From assembly GCA_037127255.1 (NCBI GenBank), contig JBANSL010000003.1, positions 23,418,314 through 23,482,313 on the forward strand: a DNA stretch of 64,000 nucleotides, in the 5' to 3' direction. Of the stretch, positions 46,498-57,149 are shown piece by piece (position 1 is the first letter of the stretch; each line of letters starts with the position of its first letter). A model generated the notes under the pieces. The model had not been told where the DNA came from and searched no databases. It saw only the letters and a program-made list of their open reading frames with translations. The position numbers and the translations under genes were made by a program. The stretch is from Persicaria tinctoria. Taxonomy: Eukaryota; Streptophyta; Magnoliopsida; Caryophyllales; Polygonaceae.

Positions 46498-47046
46498 ATG
46501 AAACATGTAAGTGCGCCCCAACAAAGGAAAAAAAAAGAATCTTCGTTGGAAGAACCCCCAGAGGGATATTTTAAGATCAATTTTGATGGGTCAAGACTAT
46601 CCACTGGAGATGTTGCGGCGGGTTTTGTCATTCAAGACCACCATGGTAGTGTCCGGGCTTGCAACACCTTGTTGTGTGGTTCTGTTTCTGTTTTGCAGGC
46701 TGAAGATTTGGCTCTTCGGCTGGGACTGTCTGCTGCTTTAGAGTTGGGGATCTCGAAGATTGAAGTGGAAGGGGATAGTCTTTCGGTTATCAACTCAATC
46801 AAAGGGAATTGGACGTGTCCTTGGGAGATTGATTTGGTGATTGTCGAGGCTCTTCTTTTCCTCCACTCCTTTGATTCCTCATTTGTCACCCATGCTTTCC
46901 GGAAAGTCAACCAGGTGGCGAACAAAGCAGCTCATCTTTGCCTGCGACAAATTCAATGGTCGTTTGCTTCTCATCCAGAGCTTCTGACTCTCGTCCATAA
47001 GGACATTATTGGGTTAGGGATTGGTTCCCTTGTGCACACCCCTTAG
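46498..47046 (+). CDS. LINE 1 RNase H-like domain ORF (182 aa)
   Basis: An open frame encodes the plant-LINE RNase H-like domain: FKINFDGSRLSTGDVAAGFV, LQAEDLALRLGLSAALELG, IEVEGDSLSVINSIKG and THAFRKVNQVANKAAHLCL. The usual last Asp (FREANxVAD) is Asn here, which would weaken catalysis. It is the C-terminus of a longer polyprotein, so the ATG at 46498 is not the original start. Confidence 0.8.
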   Translation: MKHVSAPQQRKKKESSLEEPPEGYFKINFDGSRLSTGDVAAGFVIQDHHGSVRACNTLLCGSVSVLQAEDLALRLGLSAALELGISKIEVEGDSLSVINSIKGNWTCPWEIDLVIVEALLFLHSFDSSFVTHAFRKVNQVANKAAHLCLRQIQWSFASHPELLTLVHKDIIGLGIGSLVHTP

Positions 47047-47107
47047 GGTGTACTTTGTGCACAATTATGGACCCTTTTTTTTATACAAGGCGAGGATTTG
47101 GGGATGG

Positions 47108-47600
47108 TCAACCGCGATTGACCCATCGCCCAAGAGCGTCCAAACGGACGATGTCGGCAATCTCAGTAGGAACAAGCTCCGCGATGAATGATGAAGAGAG
47201 CCCGATATGCGCCAGTCTATCTACAACTTGGTTCCCCTCGCGGAAGGTGTGCGAAAAGGAGACCCTCTCAAAAGCGCGACAGAAGCTGAGGGCATCCGAC
47301 ACCATCATCTCAATCTCCCAAGGACACCGCCAGATCCCCTTCATGACGTTGATCAGCGTCAAGCAGTCGCCCTCCACCTCAAGCCGAGAAATTCCCCTCT
47401 TCGTAGCTTCCTGGAGTCCAGACAAAAGATCGAGACACTCTGCTTGCACCGCAGACAACCTACCGTGGCCACGGGCACTACAAGAGAGAACTGACCCTTG
47501 GCTATCACGAATCACAAATCCAGAGGCAGCAATGCCCGAACTAACCATAGCACCGTCAAAATTCAGTTTGACAAGGTCGTCGGCGGGCTTTTTCCATTTT
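47108..47600 (-). pseudogene. LINE 2 RNase H-like domain
   Basis: The frame contains LVKLNFDGAMVSSGIAASGF, VQAECLDLLSGLQEATKRG, LEVEGDCLTLINVMKG and SHTFREGNQVVDRLAHIGL, with all four acidic catalytic positions kept. It ends at 47108, 24 bases from the poly(A). Confidence 0.8.
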
Positions 47601-48985
47601 ACAGTTTTCAGTTTTTTGTTCTGTTTTGGTGGGTATTGACTCTTGTAGAGGGTGTGTCATCTTCTTGTTCCTCTGATTTTGCTTTTCTTCAACTTATCCT
47701 GTATTGTTTTATATTTTTTATCCATTCTTCTTCATTACTAATGTCATTGTTGTCAAATAGAATTTTGTTTCTCATTGACCAAATGCCCCAAAGGGAAAAG
47801 GCAAGGGTCGATTTCTGTTCTGTCGAGATATTTGCAAAAATGTCTGTGATTATATTCTTGTAAGCTTTGTCTGCTTTGTCCGTGTTTCGGATTATTTGCT
47901 CAATTTGTCTATCCATTCTTCCAATAAAGGCTAAAGACGTTTGACATTCGGTAAAGATGTGGGTAGCATCTTCGCCATTGTAGTTACAAAGAGGGCACTC
48001 GAGTGGGACATGAATTCCTTTACTTTTTAAACTAACCTTCGTCGGGGTCCCATTTAGTAGGTTTTTCCAAAGAAAAATTTTAATTTTTGGCAGACAATCA
48101 ACTTTCCAAATCCAACCGAGTGGATTAGGGTTGGTTCTTCTAGTTCTCGTGACATGGTCTAGAGCACTCGCGATTGAAAACCACCCATTTCTGCTTGGTT
48201 TTCAGTATAGTCTATCATCGATTTCATTTGTAGGGATATGAACTTCCATGATTCTTTCGACTATGTCTATAGGGAGGAAGTCTTTTAATTTGTCCTCATT
48301 CCAAGTTTTGTTTGGTTTTAAGAATTGGTCGATCGTTTCTTGTTCTTCAATATGGTCTATGGCACGGATACTGTTTTCCCGTAGGTTTATGTCATAGTTT
48401 AGCCAGTTGTCCTTCCAGAACCTTATGGTTTTCCCGTTTCCCAACTGCCAGATAAGACTTGAGCAGAATTCTTCTTTAGTTTCCATCAACTTCGCCCATT
48501 GCCATGACGTATTCTTTTTTCTTGTATAGTCCCATATGCTCTCTTCCTTCAAGTATTTCTCTCTAACTATCTTCACCCATTCATTTTGCGGTTCCGCAAT
48601 TATTTTCCATAGGAGTTTCATTTGCAAGGCTTTGTTCATGTCTATTGTCTTCTGAATTCCTAATGCACCTTCATTCTTCGGTATGCATACTTTATCCCAC
48701 CCGATAAGTGGTTTATATTGTGGTTCTTTGTTCCAGAAGAAACTTCTGTTAAGTCTATCGAGGTCATTATGTATACTTGCAGGGAGCATGAAGTTCTGCA
48801 TGACATAACTTGGTTTGGCGGCTAAATTAGTTTTGACTAGAATCGCTCGTCCTTGTTGCGTTAGTTCGTTTGCTCTCCATTTCGTTAATTGGTTCTTTGA
48901 CTTTCCAAAAACATCTTCAAATGTATTCTTGTTCACTCTGCCGTTAATTATAGGGCAACCAAGATATTTTTCTAAAGCAATTTGG

Positions 48986-50314
48986 CTAGTTATTTGTAAG
49001 CAGGGTTGAATTTGTTGTTTTTTGGTTGTTTGTGATTCCTTTCGTCGCTTGGAATGCTGATTTTTGGCCGGATATCGCACAATAATCATCGAGTATAGTT
49101 TTCACTGTTTTGCATGCTTCCGGGGTCGCTTTGGAAAATATCATTATATCATCTGCGAAGGATAGAAATGGGACACGAGGTCCATTTCTAGTTATCTTGA
49201 AACCTATGGTGTTCGATGATTGTTCACATTGTCGTTGGAGCTTTCTAGCAAGAATCTCAGCACCTAAGATAAAAAGGTAGGGAGATATCGGGTCGCCTTG
49301 TCTGAGTCCCCTGTGAGGGCAGAAAGTCTCAGTTGGTTCGTCATTTACGAGAACGGAGAAAGAAACAGTTTGGATACATTCCTTTATCCAACCACAAAAT
49401 TTTCGGCAGAAACCGAACTTTGACATAATCGCAAAAAGGAAGTCCCAGTTTACTCTATCGTAGGCTTTTTCCATGTCAAGTTTGATTGCAATCCATCCAT
49501 CACGTCCTTTCCTACTACGAAAGGAGTGAAATATTTCATGAGCAATGAGCACATTGTCTTGGATCGCTCTGTCCGATATAAAGGCTCCTTGTAATGGATG
49601 GATTATTTTTCCTATAACAGTTTTCATTCTATCGGCCAGGATTTTTGCAATTGCCTTATAAATAGTCGAGCATAGGCTAATGGGTCTATAGTTATTAGTT
49701 GTTCTTGGGTTGTCTCATTTCGGGATCAGTGTAATGAAAGTTTGGTTAATTTGCTTCAGCATTCTTCCAGAGTGGAAAAAGCCTTTGATTGCTTTAATGA
49801 TCGATGGACCAACTATGCCCGAGTAGTGTTGGTAAAATTCTGTTGTCATTCCATCAGGTCCTGGGGACTTGTCTTTTCCAATCGAAAAGAACGCCTTTCT
49901 GACTTCTTGGTTAGTAACAGGTTTGGTGAGAAAGTCATTCTCTTCATCTGTAATTTCTATGTTTATTAGTTCTAGATATTCTTCTAGTAATCGGAGATTT
50001 ATTTGCTCTTCGTGAAATCTTTTTTCGAAGTCTTGTTTGATTTCTTTTCGGATGTTTTCCTCTCCAACTATTGTCGTTCCTTCTTGGGTTATGATTTCTC
50101 TTATGATTTTCCTGTTTCTACGTCCGGTTGCCACTTTGTGGTGGTACCCTGAGTTTGTGTCAACTAATCTCAGATGTTTTGTTTTCGCCCATTGGCGCCA
50201 GTACATTTTATGGTACGGTAAGATCTTATTCTTTTTGTTTATCAATCGCAGTTGTTTACTAGTGTTGTTGCTATGTTGCGTGTTGATATTGTTTCTAATG
50301 GAATGAATGGCCAT
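48986..50314 (-). pseudogene. LINE 2 reverse transcriptase
   Basis: Two frames, 50314-49715 and 49627-48986, cover the RT domain from EENIRKEIKQDFEKRFHEEQ to FLSFADDIMIFSKATPEACK. The first ends at a stop after TFITLIPK; the next begins after NNYRPISLCSTIYKAIAKIL-like sequence in another frame. The catalytic FADD is intact. A frameshift near 49080 sends the thumb to the frame 49089-48202 (LEKYLGCPIINGRVNKNTFE, NQLTKWRANELTQQGRAILV). Confidence 0.8.
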
Positions 50315-50329
50315 GATTTAAAGAGTTTC

Positions 50330-51060
50330 TTTTTTTTTGTTTTGCTGAAAAATCTTGTGGGACCCACTAAAAAAAACACCTAACCTCCCTTTCCCCTTGT
50401 TTGTTGTACGTGTACTGCACTTTCTTTATTTTTTTTTATTTTTTTTTTGCTGATTTTCTTAAAAATGTAGAGAATTTTAATGATTTTTTGAAAAATAAAT
50501 TATTATGGGTGATTTATTGGCAGGACTCATATAATTTCGTTTGGTTAAAAATTTGACAATTCCACTAAATAATGGTTCACATCCTACCGAATAATGTTAT
50601 GTTATCTTTTTCCATCCAATTCAGATCAAAATTTACCAATTCCACTGAATAATTTGTCATATGTTACCGAATAATGTTTTATTTTTTTTGTCGATCAATT
50701 TCAGATAATAGAAACCTCAACTCTCCAAACAATACTGGCAATTTATACGAATAATGCTTAATATTTCACCGAATAATGTCGTACATTTCACTGAATAATG
50801 TTTTGTTTTATGTATTTGTCAAACCGAAGTCTATATTCTAACGAATAATAAATCAGATTTCACCGAATAATTTACCAACTCAGTACCACTAGTAACCAAA
50901 ATTCGAAACATATGTCAGAATAATGAATCAAAATTATGTATCTCGAAAACCCCTCACCCAATCGATTTCGCCGACCCTAACACAATCACAAACAACCCGG
51001 CCCCAACACCACCCACCCCCGCCACCCAAAAAAAAAATTACCAAATGAATTCCAGGGAGG
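50330..51060. repeat. Non-coding region with nine scattered GAATAAT(G) motifs
   Basis: No ORF. Between 50586 and 50930 the word (A/T)C(C/T)GAATAATG or close variants occurs about nine times at irregular 25-60 bp spacing, usually preceded by ACC or CAC. Whether these are degenerate tandem repeats or binding sites is unknown. Confidence 0.6.
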
Positions 51061-51640
51061 TCAATTAGAAGAACGGAGGCCAAATCGGAAAGTAGAATGG
51101 AGGAGGCGGCTGGTGGTCGGGGTGGTGGATGGTGTCGGCGAGATGGTGCTCACCGGTGGATTTATCGATCTCCACCTCTCGCCGGCAGCCCTGCAACACC
51201 GCACCCTCGCAAATCCACCTTCGTCGACGAGCACAAATCGTCACCGCCTTCGTCGACGAGCACAATTCACTCTCACCGGCAGCCCTTCAACCTACTGGAT
51301 CTCCACAACCCACCTTCGTCGACGAGCACAAATCGCCACCGCCACGACTTCGCTGCGGACGTCGCCACCGCAGCCTCGCAATCTCGTCCCCAAATTCAGC
51401 GACGGTTGGATCTCCATAACTGCCTCCTCGGATTCAGCGATTGTTGGATCTCCTCCTCGCAATCTCGCAATCGCCGCCGCCATCGTCCCTTTGTTGCCGT
51501 CTGGCCACCATCCTCCCCCTTCGCCTTCGCCTCGCCAGGGCTGATCTCCACGCCTCCGCCTCGCCTGCCGATCGCTCGAGTTCTTTGATGAAGATGATCG
51601 AAAAGAATTAGAAGCGTTTGAAACACACGGCCTCTTGTGG
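51060..51640. repeat. GC-rich segment with triplicated CCTTCGTCGACGAGCACAA
   Basis: The 19-base word occurs at about 51218, 51248 and 51311, with CGGCAGCCCT(G/T)CAAC also twice. Overlapping ORFs on both strands (up to 163 aa) have repeat-derived, low-complexity translations and no known domain. It may be a degraded transposon or CT-rich leader sequence. Confidence 0.4.
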
Positions 51641-52185
51641 GGAATAAGTAGGGTTTTTAATGTGTCCTTTATTTTTGTTATTAAAAATAAAAGAAAAAAC
51701 TCCTTTTAATCTAGACCCGTCATCATAATAAGATCAAAGGCTCACAATTGTACATAAAGTACCCTCTAAGAGGTATGCACAAGTTACCTATTCTCTTATT
51801 GAGTAGTGTATCAATAGAGTCTAACATCAATCAAAATCTTACTTTGTATAAAAAAAAATTATAGCGAAAAGCATAGAAACTCGATAATTCTCTTCCAAAA
51901 ACACAAGCCTTCGTCGAATCGGACATCAAGCTTTCCCGAACGAGTCATTTCACATAAAAGCAAAAGTTGCGAATAAGAAAAATAATAAAAAGATGGATTC
52001 ATTTAATTTTCTCATTAATTAAATAAAGAATACGCGCCTTTGCCTATTTCTGCCGCTAACTCTCATGTCTCTTTCCATTTCCATATTTTTATAATTTTAA
52101 AATAAACCTAAATTTCTTTTTGGTGGGGAAAAAACTAAATTAATTTGCAGTGAAACACACGAACAAATTACACTTTTACACCACA
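51641..52185. other. No recognisable feature
   Basis: AT-rich intergenic sequence without ORFs or paired repeats. Confidence 0.5.
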
Positions 52186-52193
52186 CTTAAAAG

Positions 52194-52291
52194 TAGGGTA
52201 GACACAAATCCCGCAAATCCCTGATCCGTCCCGCAAAAATTACGCGGGACGAGAATTCCTTATCCTGCAAATCTCGTCTCGTCCCGCATAC

Positions 52292-52345
<54 letters not shown>

Positions 52346-52888
52346 TAAACAGTGTATATATACACTTAATTTGTATATACTTTACATTGTATGTATACCA
52401 ATATTATTATAGTGTATATATGTTATACATTGTACATATATACACTTTCTATATACTGTGTATATATACACTTTAATTTTACAGTGTGTATCATATACAT
52501 GGTACAGTGTATATATACACTTTAATTTTACAGTGTGTGTATATGGTATATATAGATGGTACAATGTATATAAACAAATTCAGAATAGCTCACCGAAAAA
52601 GACTTGTGGGTAAAATCTATAAGACCCCGGTTATATATATATATATATATATATATATAGATGGTGCACTGTATATAAACAAATATATAAGAAATTTAGA
52701 ATTTTTCTAGAATGATTTTTATTTGAGTGACAAGGTTCGTCCCATCCCGTATGCAAGGGATAAGCCCCGCGCAGAATTGAAAAGAAATGTAGTGAATCCT
52801 CATCGCGTCCCGGTCCCGTCTCACCAAAATTACACGGGACAACCCCATCCCGTCCCATCCCACGCCCAACGCCCACCGGCCACCCCTA
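52194..52888. mobile_element. hAT-like MITE next to the protease promoter
   Basis: Ends read TAGGGTAGACAC and TAGGGGTGGCCG (complement), each followed by CCCGTCCCG/GGGACG-rich sequence. Flanks CTTAAAAG (52186-52193) and CTCACAAG (52889-52896) match at six of eight positions, consistent with an old 8-bp TSD. Inside are an (AAT)n tract at 52285-52343, (TA)n at 52634-52660 and repeated TATATACACTTTAATTTTACAGTG blocks. Non-coding. Confidence 0.6.
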
Positions 52889-52899
52889 CTCACAAGGCA

Positions 52900-52907
52900 T
52901 ATAAATA
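52900..52907 (+). promoter_or_regulatory. TATA box of the aspartic protease gene
   Basis: TATAAATA lies 52 bases upstream of the ATG at 52959. A CT-rich leader (CCAAACCCACTCGCTCACTC) separates them. The MITE end lies only 11 bases upstream of the TATA box. Confidence 0.7.
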
Positions 52908-52958
52908 CCTAACCGCTATCTCCAACCCCCAAACCCACTCGCTCACTCCCCCTCTCCA

Positions 52959-54302
52959 ATGGCTGCCACCAAATCTCCACTTTGCCTCTTCTTCCTCGTC
53001 CTCCTCTCCTCCTTCACCGTCTCTCATTTAATTCAACCCCCAAATAGCCTTAAAAACTCCTCCTTTACCCTCTCCTTGAAGCTCAGCTCATCAAAACCGT
53101 CTCCCCTGATCGCATCTCTCGCCTCGAATCCCCGCCGCCGATCGCCGTCGCCGTACAACTACAGGTCGAGGTTCAAGTATTCGATGGCTCTGATCGTCTC
53201 GCTCCCGGTCGGGACCCCGCCGCAGGCGCAGGAGATGGTTCTGGATACAGGGAGCCAGCTCTCCTGGATTCAGTGTCACAACGTGATGAAGAAACAACAG
53301 CAACAATCCCCCGCCACCAAAACGACGACGTTTGATCCCGCTCTTTCCTCTTCCTTCTCCGTTTTGCCCTGCACTCACCCCGTCTGCAAGCCGCGAATTC
53401 CCGATTTTACCCTCCCCACCATGTGCGACAATAACCGCCTCTGCCACTACTCGTACTTCTACGCCGACGGGACTTACGCCGAGGGCAATTTGGTCAGAGA
53501 GAAAATTACCTTCTCTAATTCCCAAACTACCCCTCCTTTAATCCTCGGGTGCACCTCAAAGTCCGATCCGGGCCAGGCGCAGGGCGAGGGTATTTTGGGA
53601 ATGAATCTCGGCCGGTTGTCTTTCGCCTCCCAGGCTAAAATCACCCGGTTCTCGTACTGCATCCCAACCCGGCCGGTTCGCTCCCAAACCGGGCCGTTCC
53701 CCACCGGTTCGCTGTATTTAGGCGAGAACCCGAATTCGCACGCGTTCCAATACGTTGACCTCCTCAGCTACGGTCAACCACAGAGGATGCCGAATTTGGA
53801 CCCGTTCGCCTACACGGTGGGCCTCGCGGGGATAAGAATCGGGCCGAGGAAGCTGAACATATCGGGCTCGGTTTTCCGGGCCGACGCGGGCGGGTCGGGC
53901 CAGACGTTCATGGACTCGGGCACGGAGTTCACGTTCTTAGTGGACGAGGCGTACGAGAGGGTGCGGGAGGAGGTGGTGAGGTTGGTGGGCCCCAGGATGA
54001 AGAAGGGGTACGTGTACGAAGGGACGCTCGAGATGTGCTTTGGAGGGGACCCGATGGAGATCGGACGGCTGGTAGGGGACATGGCGCTGGTGTTCGATAA
54101 GGGGGTGGAGGTGGTAGTAGACAAGCGGAGGACGTTGGCGGATGTAGGGGGTGGGGTCCACTGCGTGGGGATCGGACGGTCTGAATCGCTCGGTGTGGCG
54201 AGCAATATAATAGGGAATTTTCATCAGCAGAATCTGTGGGTGGAGTATGATCTGGTCAATCGGAGGATTGGTTTCGGTAGAGCCGATTGTAGCAGATCTT
54301 AG
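52959..54302 (+). CDS. A1-family aspartic protease, PCS1/At5g37540-like (447 aa, single exon)
   Basis: This is a secreted pepsin-like endopeptidase. Residues 1-22 form a signal peptide (hydrophobic CLFFLVLLSSFTVS). The N-terminal lobe has SLPVGTPPQAQEMVLDTGSQ with the first catalytic Asp in DTGS (96-99), and YFYADG (167-171) at the flap tyrosine. The plant-specific insert of vacuolar phytepsins is absent. The C-terminal lobe has the second catalytic motif DSGT (319-322) and ends NRRIGFGRADCSRS. Cysteines are placed as in nepenthesin-type plant proteases. Length and motifs (LCHYSYFYADGTYAEGNLV, GIHCVGIGRS-like VHCVGIGRS, NIIGNFHQQNLWVE) closely recall the Arabidopsis At1g66180/At5g37540 proteins, related to PCS1. 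The GC-rich ORF is intact with a TATA box upstream. It is the only clear intact host gene here. Confidence 0.93.
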   Translation: MAATKSPLCLFFLVLLSSFTVSHLIQPPNSLKNSSFTLSLKLSSSKPSPLIASLASNPRRRSPSPYNYRSRFKYSMALIVSLPVGTPPQAQEMVLDTGSQLSWIQCHNVMKKQQQQSPATKTTTFDPALSSSFSVLPCTHPVCKPRIPDFTLPTMCDNNRLCHYSYFYADGTYAEGNLVREKITFSNSQTTPPLILGCTSKSDPGQAQGEGILGMNLGRLSFASQAKITRFSYCIPTRPVRSQTGPFPTGSLYLGENPNSHAFQYVDLLSYGQPQRMPNLDPFAYTVGLAGIRIGPRKLNISGSVFRADAGGSGQTFMDSGTEFTFLVDEAYERVREEVVRLVGPRMKKGYVYEGTLEMCFGGDPMEIGRLVGDMALVFDKGVEVVVDKRRTLADVGGGVHCVGIGRSESLGVASNIIGNFHQQNLWVEYDLVNRRIGFGRADCSRS

Positions 54303-54960
54303 GTCCCACCACCGTCCATAGATATACTCAGTGACTCAGTGTTCGTTTACTACACTTTGCACTTTGAAAGCTTTTGAAAAAGGATATTACAGATTTTATT
54401 TTTCTATGTTTTGTAAAACTTTTACTATAGAACTCACCAGGTTGTTCTTAGTTCTTACATCATGTAATCGACGTTTGTATATGTAATTTAATAGAATTGG
54501 ACATAAATAAATAATTCCTCGTGCTAAAATCGACATTTTGTAAATTTGCGTAGAGGTTCTAAGGTATGTTTTTGTGTGGAAATCTAAAATTTTGATATCT
54601 CTCGAGTGTTTTTTTTATTAAAAAAAGTTGGACTCATTGACTACATCTTTTTAAAATTTATTGATAGTCATCCTTACCAATATATGTAACCTTATCCAAT
54701 ATAGTATTCATATATAATAATATAAATTTCAATTAATGATAATAACCGGGCATGGATCGAAGGACGGGTTAGGGTTCATTTCACCTCGTCCTATTTTTGG
54801 CAAGTAAAATAATAGGTAAAAAAATTAGAAAAAATTTGGTAGAATATCAATTTAGAATTTGTAATTATGTAAATGTCTATTTTTATTTGGCAATTGAGTA
54901 AATGTCCATAATTTTATCTTAATACCTAAACTACCCCTCTTTTAATTTAACCTACCTCTC
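54303..54960. other. Downstream region of the protease gene
   Basis: Candidate polyadenylation signals (AATAAATAAT near 54505) lie about 200 bases after the stop. No further gene is seen to 54960. Confidence 0.45.
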
Positions 54961-55041
54961 ACACCATCTCTCAGCTATCAGGCCGCCTCCCCATTTCTGC
55001 TTCCTCCATGGCGTCAAACCACCAACCACGCCCAATCTCTA

Positions 55042-55530
55042 TCAAATTTTCTTCATTCTTCCGCATACCTTCTCCAATTGGCACCTCAAGGTCTTCATGA
55101 TAGCAACATCGATTCTCAAAGCCAACAATTGGGAATCAATTGAACTCGAATCTTTCTTCCTGAGCTTGTTTTGGATGCTCTCGATCTGCGATTTATGTTT
55201 CTCCCTGTCGTTTTCCAACTTTTTCGGCGGTTGAATTCGAAGCCTTGACGAACTGGTTGAGGAACGAGACGACGACGCTAGAGAGGAGCCTCTCGGGGGA
55301 GGATCAACAGTCAAGCTAATGGCGTCGGAGGAGGAGGAGAAGCCAAGGCCTTGCTCTGGATGCTCTCGATTTGCGATTTATGTTTATCCATGTCGTTTTC
55401 CAACTTTTCGCGGGTCGAATTCGAAGCCTTGACAAACTAGCTAAGGAACGAGGATGACGACGGTAGAGCGAAGCCTCTTGGGGGAGGATCAGCGGTCAAA
55501 CTAACGACGCTGGAATCGAAGTGATGTCAA
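55042..55530 (-). pseudogene. Coiled-coil-coding fragment, partly duplicated with a 185-bp period
   Basis: I do not recognise the protein. The 90-aa minus ORF 55314-55042 has a serine-rich start and a basic, heptad-like segment (KKLENDREKHKSQIESIQNK). The sequence GGATGCTCTCGAT...GTCGTTTTCCAACTT...GAATTCGAAGCCTTGAC recurs at 55173 and 55358, giving a second, broken copy. It may be a captured host gene fragment. Confidence 0.4.
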
Positions 55531-56300
55531 TAGTCATTGGTTTTAGTGGACAATCGATTTCAATTGGAGATAATTGAGGGACGAGATTGATGATTTTTTA
55601 TGGTGAATGGGGCATCCAGGCCTTTCTGGTTATCGATATGAAGTATAGGAGGATGTCAAAGGTTGCTGAGAATCTGTCGAGGTCGTTTGGTTGTCCATGG
55701 AGAGATCGAGCATCGTCGACAATCAATTGAGATTCAACGAGGTACGAGAGTGCATTAATTCGAATTTTCAATTGATTGAGTTAGGATTTGGAATTGAGCT
55801 TAGCTTGTAAATTTGTGAGATATAAGTGGATTCTCGCTTCGCATCACTAAATTGATGTGTGGATTCTTATTGGATTGAATTAGCCAATTGTTTGGTAAAG
55901 TTGAGTATTGAAATTCTGGTTGAGACTAATGAAATTTTCAAGTACGTACTTCATATCGTCGAGAAATGAGGTTGTGTTTGGTGACAATAGCTGATTTTGT
56001 AGATTCATTTGATAACAATTATGTTTGGTGAAAATGGTTGTTGATAGTTCTTGTGACCACTACCATTTTTATTTGGTGTTAATTTATTTGTTTATGTGCT
56101 TGTTTTGGTGACAAATGGAATTTATGTTGTTATTTTTAGATTTATGACAATTGGTAGAGTTATATATTCTGTTTTGCTGACAAATGGAATTTATGTTGTT
56201 ATTTTGTTTTTATTTTTAGATTGGTGACAATTGGTAGAGTTATATATTCTGTTTTGGTGACAAATGAAATTTATATCTCATTTAGCTATAATGTATTTTT
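55531..56300. repeat. Non-coding DNA with an 80-bp tandem duplication
   Basis: GACAATTGGTAGAGTTATAT begins at 56146 and 56226, with TTTTGCTGACAAATGGAATTT-like flanks in both copies. No gene. Confidence 0.6.
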
Positions 56301-56310
56301 CGTTATCATT

Positions 56311-56470
56311 CTGTTCAATTGGAGTGGAAGTTGTGGTATGTATACCATCAAATATATCGAGGGTCTTGCATTTCATGGTGGTATTGAAGCTATTTCAGAC
56401 AAGTATATGGATGCGTATAGAGAGATGATAGCTATAGAGGGTCTTGCTATTTTGGATGTTAAGTATGAAT
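56311..56470 (+). pseudogene. Ulp1-type (C48) cysteine protease C-terminal fragment
   Basis: SGSCGMYTIKYIEGLAFHGG (from 56323) resembles the C-terminal catalytic block D-C-G-x-Y-x-x-K-Y-x-E of Ulp1/SUMO-protease domains, with the catalytic Cys at 56332. The upstream His and Asp motifs are not found. Such domains occur in plant MULE transposons and in host SUMO proteases. Only about 50 residues are recognisable. Confidence 0.45.
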
Positions 56471-56593
56471 GTCTCAACTGTTCCCCTTTGTTTTGGTATT
56501 TTTGCAAGTTGATTTAGTCTGACAATTAAGTATTACGAAGTTAAACTGTACGTCAAATTTCATCTACTTAGGGTTATTATTGTAACAAAAAAT

Positions 56594-57049
56594 GTGTTAA
56601 TATTAGATGACAAATGTGATAACTACAGAGGTATCAAACTGTCGAGTCACACGATGAAGCTCTGGGAGAGAGTTATAGAGGTGAGACTTATAATATTGGT
56701 TCAGGTCTCAAAGAACCAATTTGGCTCCATGCCTGACAGATCACCCGTGGAAGTTGTTCACTTGTTGAGGAGTTTGATCGAGATGCATAGAGTTAGGAAG
56801 AAGAATCTGCATATGACCTTCATTGATATAGAAAAGGCTTACGACAAGGTTCCGAGAGAGTTGTTTTGGAGATGCCTGGTTGAAAAGGGAGTGCTAGGGA
56901 CGTACATCAGAGTTATCAGAAATATGTATGATGGTGCTCTAACTAGTGTTAGGACGTCGAGTGGAGAATCAGATTTCTTTCAGGTTCGAGTGGAGCTTCA
57001 TCAGGGTTCAGCTCTCAGTCCCCTTCTGTTTATTTATCTCTATTTCTAA
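56594..57049 (+). pseudogene. RTE-type LINE reverse transcriptase fragment
   Basis: A 151-aa frame shows NYRGIKLSSHTMKLWERVIE, KNQFGSMPDRSPVEVVHLL, MTFIDIEKAYDKVPRELFW, VIRNMYDGALTSVRTSSGES and LHQGSALSPLLF, motifs of RTE-clade LINEs rather than the L1 types elsewhere here. The catalytic FADD region downstream is absent; the frame stops at 57047 and L1 sequence follows. It is truncated at both ends. Confidence 0.8.
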
Positions 57050-57149
57050 TTCCGTTCTCATGTCGTGCGCCCTTCAACTGTAACATAAAAAAATAGCTAA
57101 ATTCGGGTTTTTTAGTGTTCCCTCTACCCTTGTAAGTTGCAATGCTAAA

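Larger units (their letters stand above)
43554..47075 (+). mobile_element. LINE 1: L1-type non-LTR element, multiply disrupted
   Basis: LINEs copy themselves by target-primed reverse transcription. The plus strand shows an APE endonuclease, reverse transcriptase, zinc-binding segment and RNase H-like domain in that order, with several stops and frameshifts. Near 46155 the sequence jumps from the end of the RT region (IYKPNKYGLGG) to the zinc-binding segment (EDAEHLFTKC), so an internal deletion removed part of the protein. The 3' end touches the poly(T) of LINE 2 at 47076. Confidence 0.8.
47077..50314 (-). mobile_element. LINE 2: 5'-truncated L1-type LINE
   Basis: Minus-strand pieces in order: RT N-terminal region 50314-49715 (SIGKDKSPGPDGMTTEFYQH), RT core 49627-48986 ([50 protein letters not shown]), thumb and connection 49089-48202, zinc-binding region about 48200-47690 (GIHVPLECPLCNYNGEDATH), and RNase H at 47600-47108. 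A poly(A) tail (plus-strand T8 at 47077-47084) ends it. The endonuclease is missing. Only a few frameshifts and stops interrupt it. It is close in sequence to LINE 3. Confidence 0.85.

Noticed and set aside
47055..47639. 194-aa plus-strand ORF
   Set aside because: It is the antisense shadow of the LINE 2 RNase H domain.
51097..51588. 163-aa ORF in GC-rich DNA
   Set aside because: Overlapping ORFs exist in nearly all frames of this GC-rich repeat; no domain or codon pattern supports any of them.
53091..53525. Minus-strand ORF of 144 aa
   Set aside because: It is antisense to the aspartic protease coding sequence, a GC-rich shadow.
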